Assembly: GCF_014699035.1 (NCBI RefSeq)
Contig: NZ_JACXAA010000004.1
Span: 1-64,000 of the forward strand
Source of the DNA: Spirosoma validum
Lineage (GTDB): Bacteria; Bacteroidota; Bacteroidia; Cytophagales; Spirosomataceae
DNA: 64,000 nt
Reading direction: 5' to 3'
Numbering within the stretch: the first letter of the stretch is position 1; every line of letters starts with the position of its first letter. Positions 8,581 through 17,756 of the stretch are shown here, piece after piece. Position numbers and translations under genes: made by a program. Under the pieces are notes generated by a model that worked only from the letters and a program-made list of their open reading frames with translations, had not been told where the DNA came from and ran no database searches.

Positions 8581-9726
8581 TTAATAAGAACTAGTTTTTA
8601 CTCGTAAAAGACGCTTCGTCAAAAATTTGCGTACAGGCTCATCATATATTTTCAGGCATACATAAGCCAACAGTATAGAACCGATAACAAGCGCTAAAGC
8701 ACCGGGCAACGATTGTTCAAATGTGAGGTTTTCATTTTTAACCCAGGCGTAATACCAATAGATAAAGGGATAATGTACCATATACAGCGGGTAAGAAATA
8801 TCGCCTAAAAATTTGCATAGTTTGGTAGTTGTTTTGTCGGTTGTCTTTCCTGAAGCGCCAACATAAACCAGTAAAGGAAAGATAATAGCCACACAGATTG
8901 TGTCATATAGACCGTTCATCCATAGATGTTCACTACCGCCGATTCGTGGTATTGCTGATAAACTGACAATAGATAGGCTACCTATCCAAAAAGCCCCCTT
9001 TACATGGATAGGTTTGACTATGCGGGATAGTAGCAATCCTGCCGGGAATGAAAATAACAGACGCAGAGAACCGCCAAGTATATTGTCTTCCGTTAGGGAA
9101 AATCCGACGCATATATCGCCGTATGGTCCCCAAATAGCGAAGACTGCCAATCCGAAACCGGCAAGTAATACAACTAGAGAAAGAGCTTTGGTCGGAAGCT
9201 TACACAGGAAAATGGCATATAGGATATTCCCAATGTATTCATAAAATAAAGACCAACTCGGACCATTTAGCGGGTACATTTCACCAACTCCCCGAATTTC
9301 AAAACCGGGGGTTGCCGGAATCAGACAGGCATTTATACATGTCGCAATCAATAGCCTGCTTACAGATACTTTTGACACGTCCCAGGCAGCGCAACCCTGA
9401 AAATAGAATATACTAGCGCCGATAATAGCCCCGATAACAACCATAGGATGCAAGCGAATGAATCTACGTTTGATAAAGTCTACCACTGTCATCGTTTTCC
9501 ATCGGTCGTCGTAAGCATAGCCCATCACAAAGCCGGACAGGATAAAGAAGAAATCGACAGCTAAATAGCCATGATTGATTTTTTGGTCTAAATGACTGGT
9601 TGCATAGGCTTCAAATACGTGAAAACATACAACTGTTAATGCCGCTACTCCACGTAATCCGTCAAGTATGTTGTAATGCGGTTTTGTGTCCGCAAAGGCA
9701 GTAGCAGAGATTTGGTTTTTTGACAT
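8581..9726 (-). CDS. Acyltransferase family 3 membrane protein
   Basis: 381 residues with about ten hydrophobic helices. The N-terminal block NILDGLRGVAALTVVCFHVFE contains the conserved Arg and the catalytic His of the acyltransferase-3 family, and HGYLAVDFFFILSGFVMGY is the second family block. RRFIRLHPMVVIGA is the third. Members move acetyl or other acyl groups across the membrane onto sugars of O-antigen, exopolysaccharide or macrolides. The usual C-terminal SGNH domain is absent, but a separate SGNH membrane protein lies immediately convergent. Family is certain; acceptor is unknown. Confidence 0.92.
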   Translation of the reverse strand: MSKNQISATAFADTKPHYNILDGLRGVAALTVVCFHVFEAYATSHLDQKINHGYLAVDFFFILSGFVMGYAYDDRWKTMTVVDFIKRRFIRLHPMVVIGAIIGASIFYFQGCAAWDVSKVSVSRLLIATCINACLIPATPGFEIRGVGEMYPLNGPSWSLFYEYIGNILYAIFLCKLPTKALSLVVLLAGFGLAVFAIWGPYGDICVGFSLTEDNILGGSLRLLFSFPAGLLLSRIVKPIHVKGAFWIGSLSIVSLSAIPRIGGSEHLWMNGLYDTICVAIIFPLLVYVGASGKTTDKTTTKLCKFLGDISYPLYMVHYPFIYWYYAWVKNENLTFEQSLPGALALVIGSILLAYVCLKIYDEPVRKFLTKRLLRVKTSSY

Positions 9727-10215
9727 TGATAGTAGATTTGGTACAGGCCAGTCGTAGAACGTATCGGGGAATTGAGAATGACTGAGCGCCGTGTCATCTT
9801 TGAGTTAACCGCCCGGCAAGACATTTCGCAATGACCGCAGCAACGTACCGTAGAACAGGGTAAACCAATCACACCACAGGCCGCCCCGTAATGCTCAGTG
9901 GGACGCAATTACGCCTTTTTTAGCCATCCGACGCAAGCGTAAAGCAACCTGCAACGTATCGTGAACACCATTTTATGGCTCCTGCGAACGGGTCGCTAAG
10001 TCAGATCGCCGATGCGGGAGAGAGAGCTGTCTTTCAATAACCTGCCCTGGCTAGCGGTGTATTAGTAACGCACCAGCGGTTTGCCTACGTATCGTCGGAC
10101 TCGCGTAAGCTACAGTTCATGATAGGATTCTGCCATTTCAGTCAAATTGGTACTTCGGTAACTCTATCGGACTATTACTTTTGTTTCAACAACACACCAC
10201 TAAACAACAAAGACA
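9727..10215. other. Intergenic region, no gene seen
   Basis: About 490 bases between divergent genes. Frames on both strands are broken every few dozen codons, and I see no conserved motif. Its right end holds the promoter for the 10216 gene. Confidence 0.4.
10154..10183 (+). promoter_or_regulatory. Bacteroidota-type promoter for the 79-residue gene
   Basis: TTCG (10154-10157, one change from TTTG), 18 bases, then an exact TAnnTTTG box, TACTTTTG (10176-10183). A transcript starting near 10190 would have a leader of about 26 bases before the ATG at 10216. Confidence 0.6.
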
Positions 10216-10455
10216 ATGAAAACTGTACTTGCCGCAACGATTATTCTGCCCGTGGCTACTCTCTGGATGGTATCGCATTCCACTCAGAGAGAAGCTGATC
10301 CGAACATCGCCATCAAAAAACGACTGCGTGATTTTATTGCTCTGACCGATTCTATGGATTTCGATGGGAAGACAGAAAACCAGCATGATATGGGCCATGA
10401 GGAGGTCCTGGCTGCGCGGGAGGAAGCTCGTACGTTGCTGAGCAAATTGGCCTGA
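10216..10455 (+). CDS. Small exported protein, unknown function
   Basis: 79 residues. The N-terminus MKTVLAATIILPVATLWMV is a single hydrophobic helix that could be a signal peptide or anchor. The rest is charged and helical (AIKKRLRDFIALTDSMDF, EEVLAAREEARTLLSKL) with an Asp/Glu/His patch in the middle. It has its own promoter box and lies 105 bases before a LytS-type kinase gene on the same strand. No family is recognised. Confidence 0.65.
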   Translation: MKTVLAATIILPVATLWMVSHSTQREADPNIAIKKRLRDFIALTDSMDFDGKTENQHDMGHEEVLAAREEARTLLSKLA

Positions 10456-10560
10456 TACGTCAATCACTCTGCAACGCACAGCGCCAGTTAAGGGTTTGAG
10501 TTATTTTTTCCAGTTTACCGTCAAACGTCTTTTTCGCTTACTTAACGAATAACGAGACGC

Positions 10561-11613
10561 ATGAAACAGTGGTTTACGTTCGAGCGCCACGAATTTCTCG
10601 TTCTTTTGGTGTTCTACCCGGTCGTGTTCTTTGCGAACTACCTGATTCTGGGGCAGCCGTATTTCGACAATATGCGTTTGTTTATACCCGTGACAGGCCT
10701 TGTTACGGGTTTATACGTATTGTTCGTCTGGCTGATGGATTCCTGGATGAAGTACATGCGCCATCGGTATACAGAACTTGATCAGACACCCCGGCGTATT
10801 GCTTACTGCCTGCTCTTCTACGTAGTGGCGGCAGCTGTTTTAGTGGGGTTGATCTTCTGGCTGTTCGGTTTACTAAAGGTGCCTGGCTACCGATTCGATC
10901 CCGTCATTTTTCGCTGGACGTTGCTAATCGGCTTTATATCGAACCTTCTCTGCGTCGGTATTTTTGAATCCATTCACTCCTACCGAATGTGGAAAGAGAG
11001 CGTTGAACGGGAGTACGCGCTGAAACAGCTTCACATGCAGCGGCAGTTAGACGTACTGAAACAGCAGGTCAATCCGCATTTTCTGTTCAACAGCCTCAAC
11101 TCGCTGATTTCACTTATTGGCGAAAATCCACAACAGGCAGAAGTTTTTGCGGAAGAACTGAGTTCTGTGTATCGCTACGTACTGCAGGCCAACCGTAACG
11201 ACGGACCGGAACATAACCTGACCGATCTGGATACGGAACTGGCTTTCGTTAATTCCTATTATCATTTGCTTAAGACTCGCTATGGAACGGGATTGGCCCT
11301 GATGGTGGCGGTTGATAAGCAGTTTAGTGAGTACAAGCTTCCACCCCTGACACTGCAGCTCCTGATCGAAAATGCCGTTAAGCACAACGTAGTGATGGTC
11401 GAACAACCGCTGTTGATCGAGATCAAAACCGATCAAGGGGCGGGTTTGTGTGTACGTAATACATTACAGAAAAAGCCCTCCCGCGTACTTTCCAATGGAG
11501 TAGGGCTAACGAATATTCTGACGAAATATCAGATGCTGGGCCAGCCTGTGCCTACGATAGAGGAAATTGACGGTCAGTTTGTGGTAACCTTACCGCTCAT
11601 TAAGGCCAGTTAA
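10561..11613 (+). CDS. LytS/YehU-type sensor histidine kinase
   Basis: 350 residues. Four transmembrane helices lie in about residues 12-137, followed by a short coiled linker (145-168). The His_kinase domain begins QQVNPHFLFNSLNSL with the phospho-acceptor His173. LLIENAVKHN is the N-box, and SNGVGLTNILTKYQML corresponds to the G-box. These kinases usually signal to LytTR response regulators. None is adjacent, so it is an orphan. It shares strong local similarity with the 13597 gene, including near-identical DNA around the PHFLFNSLNSL motif. A hairpin terminator with T-run follows. Confidence 0.93.
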   Translation: MKQWFTFERHEFLVLLVFYPVVFFANYLILGQPYFDNMRLFIPVTGLVTGLYVLFVWLMDSWMKYMRHRYTELDQTPRRIAYCLLFYVVAAAVLVGLIFWLFGLLKVPGYRFDPVIFRWTLLIGFISNLLCVGIFESIHSYRMWKESVEREYALKQLHMQRQLDVLKQQVNPHFLFNSLNSLISLIGENPQQAEVFAEELSSVYRYVLQANRNDGPEHNLTDLDTELAFVNSYYHLLKTRYGTGLALMVAVDKQFSEYKLPPLTLQLLIENAVKHNVVMVEQPLLIEIKTDQGAGLCVRNTLQKKPSRVLSNGVGLTNILTKYQMLGQPVPTIEEIDGQFVVTLPLIKAS

Positions 11614-11648
11614 TAGGGGTCATTTTTTAGCGATTTATGCCCAGTTAG

Positions 11649-11671
11649 AACCGCTTCAGCAGCGGTTTTTT
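11649..11671 (+). terminator. Rho-independent terminator
   Basis: AACCGCT (11649-11655), loop TCAGC, AGCGGTT (11661-11667), then Ts to 11671. It ends the first LytS-type kinase gene. Confidence 0.85.
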
Positions 11672-11692
11672 ACGTTTCGTCGACTTTGCTCT

Positions 11693-11722
11693 TCTGGACG
11701 AAAATCCGGGCTGATACTTTTG
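11693..11722 (+). promoter_or_regulatory. Promoter of the beta-helix lipoprotein gene
   Basis: TCTG (11693-11696), 18 bases, TACTTTTG (11715-11722), an exact TAnnTTTG box. The box overlaps the TTG at 11720, which therefore cannot be the start codon; this supports the ATG at 11756. Confidence 0.6.
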
Positions 11723-11755
11723 AGGCAGTTAAACAACTATCTCACACACTTTTTT

Positions 11756-13285
11756 ATGAACCCAACAGAATATTATATTCCAGGCCTTTCTCGTCAAACA
11801 ACACTTGCCTCAATCGTATCAGTAATTATTCGAGCCCTTACGGTGGTCATGGCCAGCCTGTTACTCTTAACGGGCTGTAAGAAAGATCCCGACGTAGCGC
11901 CCGGTGGTTCGCTAATGGCCAATGCCGGTCCCGATCAATCGGTGCAGGTCGGCCAGGTTGTTACCCTCGACGGTTCAGCCTCAACCGATAACCAGAGTAA
12001 GCCGCTGTCGTATCAATGGACGCTGGTCCGTAAACCTGCCAAAAGCAACGTTACGTTAACAGAGCCAACCACATTTAAGCCAACGTTCAAATCCGACGAA
12101 GTGGGCGAGTACGAACTGGAACTGGCTGTAACGAGTGCCAGCGGAAAAAGTACCGACAAGGTGCTCATCACCGCATCGGCCGCCGAGCCGCTGGCGATCA
12201 GTGCCAACATCACGGTTAAAACGAACCTTATCGATCGCATTTTGAACCCCGATTTACCCGACTACATCGTCACGAAGTCCATCGACGTAAACCATGAACT
12301 GAGTATCGAACCGGGGGTGGTGATTGCCTTCGAGCGGGACGTGCGCATGAACGTGAATGATAACGGTGGGCTAATCATCGCCAAAGGCACTGCTGACAAG
12401 AAAATCAAATTGGTGGGTGTGCAGAAAACGCAGGCGTATTGGGTTGGAATTTCGCTCTACTCAGGTAGCAACGCCAACGTATTTGAACACGTCGAGGTTA
12501 TGAACGCTGGTAGCCGCACGATCTACAGTACAACTAAATCGGCTTTGTTTCTTTCGGGTGGAAACAAAGCCCAGATTGCCCTGAAAAACTGCCTGTTCTC
12601 GCAAAATGAAGGCTATGGAATCTACGTATATGAGGGTGGCATCCTTCGCGAATTTGCTCAAAATACGTTCTCCGGTAACACAGAAGCGGGTATTCTGCTG
12701 GATGCCACGAACGTACCGAAACTGGATGCAGCCTCGACGTTCAAAGGTGGAAACGGACGTAACGTAGTGGAAATAACGTCGTCCAGTATCAAAGGGAACA
12801 ATGAAGTTGTCTGGACCGGTTTTGCCGATAAAACTCCGTACCGGATCAATGGCGAGTTTACGGTAAATGCGGGCTGGAAACTGAACCCCGGCGTTACACT
12901 CGAAATGAACCGCGATGCCGTGATTCGAATCAATACGGATGGCTACCTAATTGCGAAAGGCACGGCTACCGAAAAGATTACGTTTACAGGGGCCGACCGC
13001 ACGCCCGCTTTCTGGAGAGGGATTATCTGCTACTCTCAGGATTCAAAAAATACGCTGGAGAACGCGGAGGTCAGCTATGCCGGTAGTAACTCGATTGTGT
13101 CGGGTAAGAAAGCGAACGTTGCTATCTACGGCACCAAAGCGGCTATGTCGATTAAGAATACGCGTATCAGCGGCAGCGGAGGTTACGGGGTTTTCGTTGC
13201 CTACGGCGCATCCGCCAACACAGACCTGACAACCGCCAATACGTTTGAGGCCAATGCGCAAACCAACGTACTGATCGAAAAATAA
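11756..13285 (+). CDS. PKD-like and right-handed beta-helix lipoprotein
   Basis: 509 residues. The signal region ends in a lipobox, LLLTG-C (Cys41), followed by KKDPD. Next is a PKD-type domain, ANAGPDQSVQVGQVVTLDGS through YELELAVTSASGKSTD (about 55-140). The rest contains two related blocks, each with an L/IIAKGTADKKI or LIAKGTATEKI signature followed by a WVGI or WRGI turn and many short beta repeats, indicating a parallel beta-helix as in cell-surface adhesins or pectate-lyase-like folds. No catalytic residues are identifiable. A surface-exposed binding role is likely. The start follows from promoter placement. Confidence 0.8.
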   Translation: MNPTEYYIPGLSRQTTLASIVSVIIRALTVVMASLLLLTGCKKDPDVAPGGSLMANAGPDQSVQVGQVVTLDGSASTDNQSKPLSYQWTLVRKPAKSNVTLTEPTTFKPTFKSDEVGEYELELAVTSASGKSTDKVLITASAAEPLAISANITVKTNLIDRILNPDLPDYIVTKSIDVNHELSIEPGVVIAFERDVRMNVNDNGGLIIAKGTADKKIKLVGVQKTQAYWVGISLYSGSNANVFEHVEVMNAGSRTIYSTTKSALFLSGGNKAQIALKNCLFSQNEGYGIYVYEGGILREFAQNTFSGNTEAGILLDATNVPKLDAASTFKGGNGRNVVEITSSSIKGNNEVVWTGFADKTPYRINGEFTVNAGWKLNPGVTLEMNRDAVIRINTDGYLIAKGTATEKITFTGADRTPAFWRGIICYSQDSKNTLENAEVSYAGSNSIVSGKKANVAIYGTKAAMSIKNTRISGSGGYGVFVAYGASANTDLTTANTFEANAQTNVLIEK

Positions 13286-13306
13286 TCGGTTTAATCGCCT
13301 TGGTGC

Positions 13307-13328
13307 GGGCAGGTTCTAAAACCTGCCC
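13307..13328 (+). terminator. Perfect 9-bp hairpin
   Basis: GGGCAGGTT (13307-13315), loop CTAA, AACCTGCCC (13320-13328), 22 bases after the lipoprotein stop. It is directly followed by a second hairpin. Confidence 0.6.
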
Positions 13329-13334
13329 TGTGAG

Positions 13335-13380
13335 GTTTCTTAAAACCGAACGGTTCTCAATGGTTCGGTTTTTAAGAAAC
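13335..13380. terminator. Second tandem hairpin
   Basis: Arms 13335-13351 and 13363-13380 pair over 17 bases with a single bulged T; the right arm contains a run of five Ts and the left arm a run of four As. Together with the preceding stem it forms a double terminator. Confidence 0.6.
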
Positions 13381-13534
13381 GCAACGGTGAACCGTCCTTA
13401 GCGATTCAGATTGAAGAACCGAGCGGGCGGCCGACTCCACGGAACGAAGTAACTATTCACAGAAGATGCCTGCTCCTTTACCACTCTGTCGAAACAATTC
13501 ATTCCGTACTTATTCCAGTTCAGCCTGATTGTGC

Positions 13535-13565
13535 TTGAGCGAATCAGACAGGATCAGCAACTTTG
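13535..13565 (+). promoter_or_regulatory. Promoter of the second LytS-type kinase
   Basis: TTG (13535-13537), 20 bases, CAACTTTG (13558-13565), one base from TAnnTTTG. A short leader precedes the ATG at 13597. Confidence 0.55.
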
Positions 13566-13596
13566 ACGACCATACGAATTTACCATCCTGCGACAC

Positions 13597-14934
13597 ATGA
13601 CTTTTCAGATTTGGGGAGCCGTCTTTACCGGTATGGTCCTGTCGATTATGTTGCTGAATGTCGTTCAGTGGATGACCTACCGGGACCGTAGCTACGGACT
13701 GTATACCCTCTATATGCTGGCCTGGCTTTTTTATTTTGGACTGCGGGTATACGCTTTCCGGGACTGGTTTTCAGCAGAAACGAACTCCTTCGTTCGGGCC
13801 GTTGCCCCGATGGGGGCTTACTACGTGTATTTCGACTTTGCTGATGCCATTCTGGACCTGCGTCGTCGATTGCCCCAATTTTATCGAAACCTGCAATTGA
13901 TTAAAGTGGGTATCGTCGGCTACGTAACGATTCATGTGGTGCTGTGCTACGTGCCGTCGATGTGGCATCCGAATGTTTACGAAACTACGTTCATAGCCAT
14001 GCGGTTGGCGATGGCGGTCGTTGGTGTGTACGGGATTCGTCAAATGGCCAGCCTGGGTGATGTCGTGTCAAAAGCGTATGCCCTTGGTACGGCTTTTTTG
14101 CTGACGGGGGGCTTAACGACCATGTTCCTGTCGATGACGTACTGGTGCAGTGAAGATTGGTCAGGGCCTTTCTGGGGTGTATCGCTAACATACATGCAAA
14201 TCGGAATCATTGCTGAGTTGGTATGCTTCACGTTGGGACTGGGTTATAGGCAACGGCAGGCCGCCGTTCGGAGCGCGGTAGTTGAACAGGAGTTGACGCG
14301 CGAACGTGAGAAACATCACCGTGACCAGTTAGAAGCTGAGCTAGCCGTTCAACGTCTTGAACAGGAAAAAACCGAAGTGCATATCCGGGCGCTACAGGCG
14401 CAGGTCAATCCGCATTTTCTGTTCAATAGCCTGAACTCGCTGAGTGCGCTGATCGACGAAGACACGCAGAAAGCCGGCCTTTTTTTGGACGAACTGAGTT
14501 CCGTGTATCGGTATTTGCTACGTGCCAACGATCAGGTGCTGACACCCCTGGCCGCTGAACTGACGTTCATTCGGTCGTATTGTCATTTGTTGCAAACCCG
14601 ACATGGTAGCGCACTACGTATTGTGTGGCAGGTAGAGCCACCACTGCTTAACCGACAACTGCCGCCCCTAACCTTACAGTTGCTAATCGAAAACGCTGTG
14701 AAGCATAATATTGCGTTGCCACAGCGACCTCTGACGATTGCCATAATGACCAATGAAAAGGGCCAGCTTCAGGTACGTAATAATGTGCAGCGAAAGAGTA
14801 TACGTGTGGCATCCAATGGCGTTGGTCTCTCAAATATCTGGTCGAAATATCAGATGCTGAATCAGCCTCTACCAACCCTGCTCGAAAACAATGGACAGTT
14901 CGTGGTATCACTACCGCTGATTTCCGTCGACTGA
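13597..14934 (+). CDS. LytS-type histidine kinase with 7TM-like sensor
   Basis: 445 residues. Six or seven hydrophobic helices occupy about 5-215 and resemble the 7TMR-DISM membrane module rather than the shorter sensor of its neighbour. A coiled coil (about 225-262, many Glu/Arg/Gln) joins to the kinase domain, which starts QAQVNPHFLFNSLNSL with His273. The N-box is LLIENAVKHN and the G-box SNGVGLSNIWSKYQML. It has no adjacent LytTR regulator. Its kinase half is a close paralogue of the 10561 protein, suggesting a past duplication with sensor replacement. Confidence 0.92.
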   Translation: MTFQIWGAVFTGMVLSIMLLNVVQWMTYRDRSYGLYTLYMLAWLFYFGLRVYAFRDWFSAETNSFVRAVAPMGAYYVYFDFADAILDLRRRLPQFYRNLQLIKVGIVGYVTIHVVLCYVPSMWHPNVYETTFIAMRLAMAVVGVYGIRQMASLGDVVSKAYALGTAFLLTGGLTTMFLSMTYWCSEDWSGPFWGVSLTYMQIGIIAELVCFTLGLGYRQRQAAVRSAVVEQELTREREKHHRDQLEAELAVQRLEQEKTEVHIRALQAQVNPHFLFNSLNSLSALIDEDTQKAGLFLDELSSVYRYLLRANDQVLTPLAAELTFIRSYCHLLQTRHGSALRIVWQVEPPLLNRQLPPLTLQLLIENAVKHNIALPQRPLTIAIMTNEKGQLQVRNNVQRKSIRVASNGVGLSNIWSKYQMLNQPLPTLLENNGQFVVSLPLISVD

Positions 14935-15028
14935 GGGTCATTACGTTCTCTTTTGCAGCCTGCTTTGTTGGTTTAGCTTGATCCCGAGGTATCTCATGTT
15001 TGTAGCCGTGAGCCTATGTATTTCACAA

Positions 15029-15088
15029 CTGCATGCCGGAGGTATGCAACCACAATCACAGTCTTTATGGCATACCTCCGGCATGCAG
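15029..15088. repeat. Long palindromic element (19-bp perfect stem)
   Basis: Arms 15029-15047 and 15070-15088 (core GCATGCCGGAGGTATGC) are exact reverse complements around a 22-base loop. It lies within 14935-15238, otherwise without genes, which also contains AAATCCCTCCGGGATT, itself partly palindromic. Such elements resemble dispersed REP or MITE sequences, but no second copy of this one is in the window. It may also end the converging kinase and dehydratase transcripts. Confidence 0.6.
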
Positions 15089-15238
15089 GGCGCTCAGGGA
15101 GTTAACTTTCTCTATAAATATGAAATCCCTCCGGGATTAGCACTGAACAGACCTGCCCGAGAGTTGATCTAAGGGAAAGAAATCATTCGCGGATCGACAG
15201 AAACTATTGAACGTAGTCCGAGAATACACTCAAAAGCT

Positions 15239-16540
15239 TTACCAACGTACGGATTGAAATGTCCAGCCTGGCTGTACTTTCTGCATTTCGACTTCATCGT
15301 CCCGCTTCGTTAAGCCACAATCCAGATAGTTTTGGTGCAGCGTTGCTAAGGCTTGCCGATCTAACTCAACCCCTAATCCGGGTTCCGAAGGAACGACAAC
15401 AGCGCCATCTTCAAACTGGAAGCGCCCTTGGGTGATGATTTCGTCGGATTGCCAGGGGTAGTGTGTATCCAGTGCATAGGGGAGTTGCGGGAGTGCAGCG
15501 CCCAAATGGACCATGGCGGCCAGCGAAATACCCAGATGGCTGTTGGAGTGCATCGATAACCCGCGACCGAATGTCTCGCAGATACCCGCTAACGTCATGG
15601 ACGAACGTAGGCCGCCCCAGAAATGGTGATCACTCAAAATAATGTCTTCCGATCCGATCCGGATGCTGTTCGGAATATCTTCAAATGACGTCGTACACAT
15701 GTTTGTAGCCAGTGGCGTTTTGACGGCTTTGCGAACCTCCGCCATGTTCTCCTGACCGCGGACCGGATCTTCCAGATATTCCAGAATCGGCTCCATTTCC
15801 TTGCCGTACTGGATCGCCGTTTCTACTTTCCAGAGTGCATTGGGGTCGACACGTAGCGGTACGTCAGGACCGAAAGCTTCACGGAGCGCGAACATCGCAT
15901 CAACCTCCTGTCGGGGCTCAAATACACCTCCTTTTAGTTTGATGGATTGAAACCCAAACTCCGCACACATCGCTTTCGCCTGCGCGACAACACCTGCCGG
16001 GTCTAGCGCTGCAGCTTGCCGGGCAGATGCCCAACCTGTTGCGTCAGGATCGATGCCGAAACCCAGTTTACCACCAGCCCCTTCATATTTGTAAAATAAG
16101 TAGGCCGAAAACGGCACCCGATCCCGCATTTTTCCCCCCAGCAAATCAACGACGGGACGCCCAGTAACTTTGCCGATAATGTCCATACAGGCTACTTCGA
16201 TAGCGCTGAAAATATGCACGAGCTTCCGCTGATCCCAGGGCGTTTCACCCCGTTTTATTGTTTCCGTGCCGAACCGAGCAGATAATACCTGCCGAATTTC
16301 GTTCAGGTTAAATACATCAAGGCCGGTGAGCAGGTCCTTCGCGATTGCCAGGGCTTCGTCAATGTCCCGGTTTCCCGGAATCTCACTGATACCCGAAATG
16401 CCGTCGTCGGTAACTAATTCAACAACGGTACGTAGGGCATAGGGCGCGTGTAAACCAGCCGCATTCAGCAGGGGTGGGTCAACAATGGCGATGGGGGTAA
16501 TATGAATTTGGCTGATTCTAGGTCCTGCTTTGGGTTGCAT
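15239..16540 (-). CDS. gudD: Glucarate dehydratase (enolase superfamily)
   Basis: 433 residues from ATG at 16540; the upstream extension to 16603 lacks conserved sequence. It has the mandelate-racemase/enolase layout: capping domain with RTVVELVTDDGISGISEIPG, then the barrel with SIKLKGG (catalytic KxK), RVDPNA, YLEDPV and TNMC as metal ligands, and DHHFWGG and HSNSHLGISL with the catalytic His-Asp region. These are diagnostic of glucarate dehydratases, which convert D-glucarate (or L-idarate) to 5-keto-4-deoxyglucarate in the cytoplasm. It is the last gene of the seven-gene minus-strand locus; the HpcH/HpaI aldolase at 36352 could use its product. Confidence 0.88.
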   Translation of the reverse strand: MQPKAGPRISQIHITPIAIVDPPLLNAAGLHAPYALRTVVELVTDDGISGISEIPGNRDIDEALAIAKDLLTGLDVFNLNEIRQVLSARFGTETIKRGETPWDQRKLVHIFSAIEVACMDIIGKVTGRPVVDLLGGKMRDRVPFSAYLFYKYEGAGGKLGFGIDPDATGWASARQAAALDPAGVVAQAKAMCAEFGFQSIKLKGGVFEPRQEVDAMFALREAFGPDVPLRVDPNALWKVETAIQYGKEMEPILEYLEDPVRGQENMAEVRKAVKTPLATNMCTTSFEDIPNSIRIGSEDIILSDHHFWGGLRSSMTLAGICETFGRGLSMHSNSHLGISLAAMVHLGAALPQLPYALDTHYPWQSDEIITQGRFQFEDGAVVVPSEPGLGVELDRQALATLHQNYLDCGLTKRDDEVEMQKVQPGWTFQSVRW

Positions 16541-16617
16541 ACAAATAAGGTTTCGACGGGATGTACAGAATGAATAAGAGAAAACAACGATAATCCTATC
16601 CATCCTGTCAGAAAAAG

Positions 16618-17748
16618 TTACGATACTTCGTCGGTCACGGTTTGCAGTAAGGCTTTTATATAACCGTAACAGAACGAGAAAGCCTGCAAATCGCTCCCCG
16701 TTGCGGCATGGTGGGGTACGTGATCCGGCATCACCATACCGTTAAAGCCGACATCGCGTAACGCTCTCACTACGTGCAGGAAATTCATATCCCCATTGTC
16801 CGGATACACTTCCTGAAAATTGTTCCAGCCGCCTTTGATGTTACGCAGGTGTACGTTAAAAATCTGATTCCGCTCACCCACCCATTTGATAATTGGCATG
16901 ATGTCGTTTTTTGGATCTTTCAATCCCTCAGCAATAGAGCCAATACAGAAATTAAAGCCGTGATAAGGACTGTCGTAAAGCTTGGCAAATCGTTGAATTC
17001 CTTTAAACACATCCGGGCTGTTCCAGCGAGTGATACCGCGATACCCAACCGGCGTTGGCGGGTCGGCAATGTGGTTGGCCAGCTTCACTTTGTATTCTTT
17101 CGCGACGGGCAGAATGCGGTCGAGAAGGTACGTAATGCGTTCGAACATCTGCTCAATCGATACGTCGCCCGCTATGGTCTTCGGCAGATTCTGCTTTACA
17201 GCTTCGTCGTAATTCCAGGTGCTGTAGATGGCGTTTCCCCGCTTGGCATCGACCGTTTTTTTAGTACGTAACACCGGCAGGATCGTTGTATTGTAATTCA
17301 GAACCTTGATTCCGGTTTTCCCCGCTACCTGAATCATTTGCTGAAGGATTTCGATTTCCCGATCCCGCTCGGGGCTTTTGCCCAGCATGATATTCGGATA
17401 TTCGGCTTTGTCGATGCCCGACGACGCCAGCGGAAAGTGATACGCATCGAGACTAATGCCGTATTTCTCACAGGCTTCTTTCTTCTTCATCGAATCGTCC
17501 AGATCCCAGCCTTTTCCCAGAATGGTTTTCGGCGCACCGCCATCGATATTATACACGCCATGGCGAGCCTTGAATTCCAGATTCTCTATCGTCGTGCCAC
17601 CCGACTGGCAGCCAACTTTCATAAGCACCTTTTTAGGGGCGGCTTTCTTCAGTTCAGCTGGCGAACTAGCCAGGACCGGTTCGAGGCCAACCGTGGCAGC
17701 TCCTACAGAACCTGCCGAAATGAGTTTGATAAAGCTATTCCGTTTCAT
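16618..17748 (-). CDS. Mannonate dehydratase (UxuA-like) TIM-barrel enzyme
   Basis: 376 residues from ATG at 17748 (MKRNSFIKLISAGSVGAATV). The N-terminus looks like a signal or Tat-like leader, unusual for UxuA. The body is a TIM barrel of the xylose-isomerase-like superfamily with LEFKARHGVYNIDGG, VLNYNTTILPVLRT, LANHIADPPTP, NFCIGSIAEGL and VHLRNIKGGWNNFQEVYPDNGDM, which match conserved metal and substrate regions of mannonate dehydratases. Those convert D-mannonate to 2-keto-3-deoxygluconate. The leader suggests a periplasmic variant or related lyase. It lies between the permease and glucarate dehydratase genes on the same strand. The family is fairly certain; the exact substrate is not. 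Confidence 0.72.
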   Translation of the reverse strand: MKRNSFIKLISAGSVGAATVGLEPVLASSPAELKKAAPKKVLMKVGCQSGGTTIENLEFKARHGVYNIDGGAPKTILGKGWDLDDSMKKKEACEKYGISLDAYHFPLASSGIDKAEYPNIMLGKSPERDREIEILQQMIQVAGKTGIKVLNYNTTILPVLRTKKTVDAKRGNAIYSTWNYDEAVKQNLPKTIAGDVSIEQMFERITYLLDRILPVAKEYKVKLANHIADPPTPVGYRGITRWNSPDVFKGIQRFAKLYDSPYHGFNFCIGSIAEGLKDPKNDIMPIIKWVGERNQIFNVHLRNIKGGWNNFQEVYPDNGDMNFLHVVRALRDVGFNGMVMPDHVPHHAATGSDLQAFSFCYGYIKALLQTVTDEVS

Positions 17749-17756
17749 AGTAGTAA

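Noticed and set aside
9727-10215. Possible transposase or other pseudogene in this gap.
   Set aside because: Inspection of both strands found no stretch resembling a transposase or any other family; stops are evenly scattered.
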